Part shown: in pieces, positions 47,627 to 48,017 of the stretch
How positions within the stretch are numbered: the stretch's first letter is position 1
How the letters are laid out: each line of letters opens with the position of its first letter
Source: Candidatus Eiseniibacteriota bacterium
Lineage (GTDB): Bacteria > Eisenbacteria > RBG-16-71-46 > CAIMUX01
Assembly: GCA_029569475.1 (NCBI GenBank)
Contig: JAKQSZ010000046.1
Location: 1-48,017 of the forward strand
Length of the DNA stretch: 48,017 nt
Reading direction: 5' to 3'
Made by a program: the position numbers and the translations under genes
Notes under the pieces: generated by a model
The model's database searches: none
Told to the model about the DNA's origin: nothing
What the model saw: the letters and a program-made list of their open reading frames with translations, nothing else

Positions 47627-47675
47627 ATCAGCTCCCCCAGTTTCGCCCAGATCAGCCTCCCCAGCTTTCGTCCCG
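47627..47675. repeat. 24/25-nt direct repeat x2
   Basis: ATCAGCTCCCCCAGTTTCGC-type units at 47627-47650 and 47651-47675, imperfect but contiguous. Confidence 0.75.
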
Positions 47676-47686
47676 ATCATGAGGGC

Positions 47687-47738
47687 GGCATCAGGGCGCG
47701 CTGCCGGGTTGCGGTATCAGGGCGCGCCGCCGGGTTAA
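47687..47738. repeat. 26-nt direct repeat x2 over the HNH stop codon
   Basis: Units GGCATCAGGGCGCGCTGCCG… (47687-47712) and GGTATCAGGGCGCGCCGCCG… (47713-47738) differ at only a few bases. The second includes the stop codon of the leftward HNH gene (47735-47737). Confidence 0.85.
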
Positions 47739-48016
47739 GGTTGAGCAGGCGCCCCTCTTGATCCGCCGCGCGCCCTGGCACCGACGTACCCTGGACCGCG
47801 GACGAGCTTCTCGCCGTAGAAGACCCAAACAGGACCGCGGCGTGACGAGCCGGGCTCTATCGGGCCGAGACCGAGGCCGAACTCATAGGTCAACGCGTGC
47901 GGCGCCTCGCCCGTGATCCGAAGATGCTCCTCGTGCACCTGCCTATGGTGGCCGTGACAGATCGTGGTGCGATTGGACCGGGCGTTGGTCCCTCCCTGTG
48001 AGCGAAAGACCATGTG
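47735..48016 (-). CDS. HNH endonuclease, C-terminal part (truncated by window edge)
   Basis: The frame enters from the right edge, and the codon before the apparent ATG is His. The visible sequence therefore reads HMVFRSQGGTNARSNRTTICHGHHRQVHEEHLRITGEAPHALTYEFG, and the Met is internal. This is the end of an HNH nuclease of the type with H(H)VxFRSxGG…N…C…HHxxxH. After it the chain continues with a basic Gly/Arg/Ala-rich tail (GARARGGSRGAPAQP) whose end lies in a 26-nt repeat. The function of this chromosomal HNH group is not known. The N-terminal portion is outside the window. Confidence 0.7.
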   Translation of the reverse strand, partial: HMVFRSQGGTNARSNRTTICHGHHRQVHEEHLRITGEAPHALTYEFGLGLGPIEPGSSRRGPVWVFYGEKLVRGPGYVGARARGGSRGAPAQP

Positions 48017-48017
48017 A

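Larger units (their letters stand above)
46909..47734. other. Repeat-rich non-coding region
   Basis: About 826 bp with no supported gene. It contains a short AT-rich patch (ATTAATGATATC near 47073-47084), where a leftward -10 TATCAT could serve the protease gene. There is also an inverted repeat GAGGTG-N4-CACCTC (47095-47110) and several minisatellites (separate entries). ORFs overlapping the repeats on both strands are repeat artefacts. Confidence 0.5.

Noticed and set aside
47735..48013. 92-aa complete protein starting at the Met codon at 48013
   Set aside because: The preceding codon is His and completes the HNH-type HxVFRSxGG motif, so the Met is internal and the gene is cut by the window edge.

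Overview
The window is high-GC bacterial DNA. No rRNA, tRNA, phage, insertion sequence or CRISPR array was seen. Many large exported proteins end in a FlgD/T9SS-like Ig module of the form N-P…G-R-x-V…W-D-G…SG-x-Y, and there is one PEP-CTERM protein, paired LVIVD-repeat proteins, and Alternative Complex III next to a caa3 oxidase. This combination fits the FCB side of the bacterial tree, for example Candidatus Eisenbacteria or a close relative. The assignment is inferred from gene content only.

Layout. 1-669 (-) is the N-terminal part of a secreted beta-helix-like protein cut by the window edge. 1046-8004 (+) is a tight string: a Mg/Co-chelatase ChlI-like AAA gene that appears to be joined to its VWA half by programmed -1 frameshifting (a single chlD), a BT1-like MFS transporter overlapping it by ATGA, an ECF sigma factor, and a membrane Ser/Thr kinase. 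It ends in a hairpin terminator. 8477-11484 holds a small exported protein, a 19-nt minisatellite and a TPR-sigma54 activator. 11601-15776 (-) encodes an M36-like metalloprotease and a PEP-CTERM protein. 16446-22725 (+) encodes two paralogous exported proteins, each with 14 LVIVD repeats (probably two seven-bladed propellers).

22913-37336 (+) is one respiratory cluster behind a good sigma70-type promoter: actABCDEF (quinol:cytochrome c oxidoreductase), a small membrane protein, SCO (CuA assembly), ctaC with a fused cytochrome c, A2-type ctaD, a subunit III with a long loop, subunit IV, and a second subunit III-like protein. Electrons would pass quinol -> ActB/ActA/ActE hemes -> CtaC heme c/CuA -> CtaD. 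Three of these proteins carry His/Gly-rich low-complexity segments.

37385-38160 is a truncated VOC gene overlapping a DUF6265 gene. 38364-40865 is a propeller-M23 peptidase. 40946-42749 is an ABC-F ATPase preceded by a 9-codon leader ORF and hairpins, which looks like an attenuator. 43116-43793 is a small exported protein with a strong terminator. 43966-46908 (-) is a subtilisin-like protease. The right end (46909-47738) is non-coding DNA rich in minisatellites, followed by the C-terminal part of an HNH endonuclease running off the edge.

The most notable signals are the chlD frameshift cassette (2191-2249), the leader-peptide/ABC-F arrangement (40946-41130), the double-propeller LVIVD pair, and repeated minisatellite expansions that keep multiples of 3 inside genes and other periods outside them.
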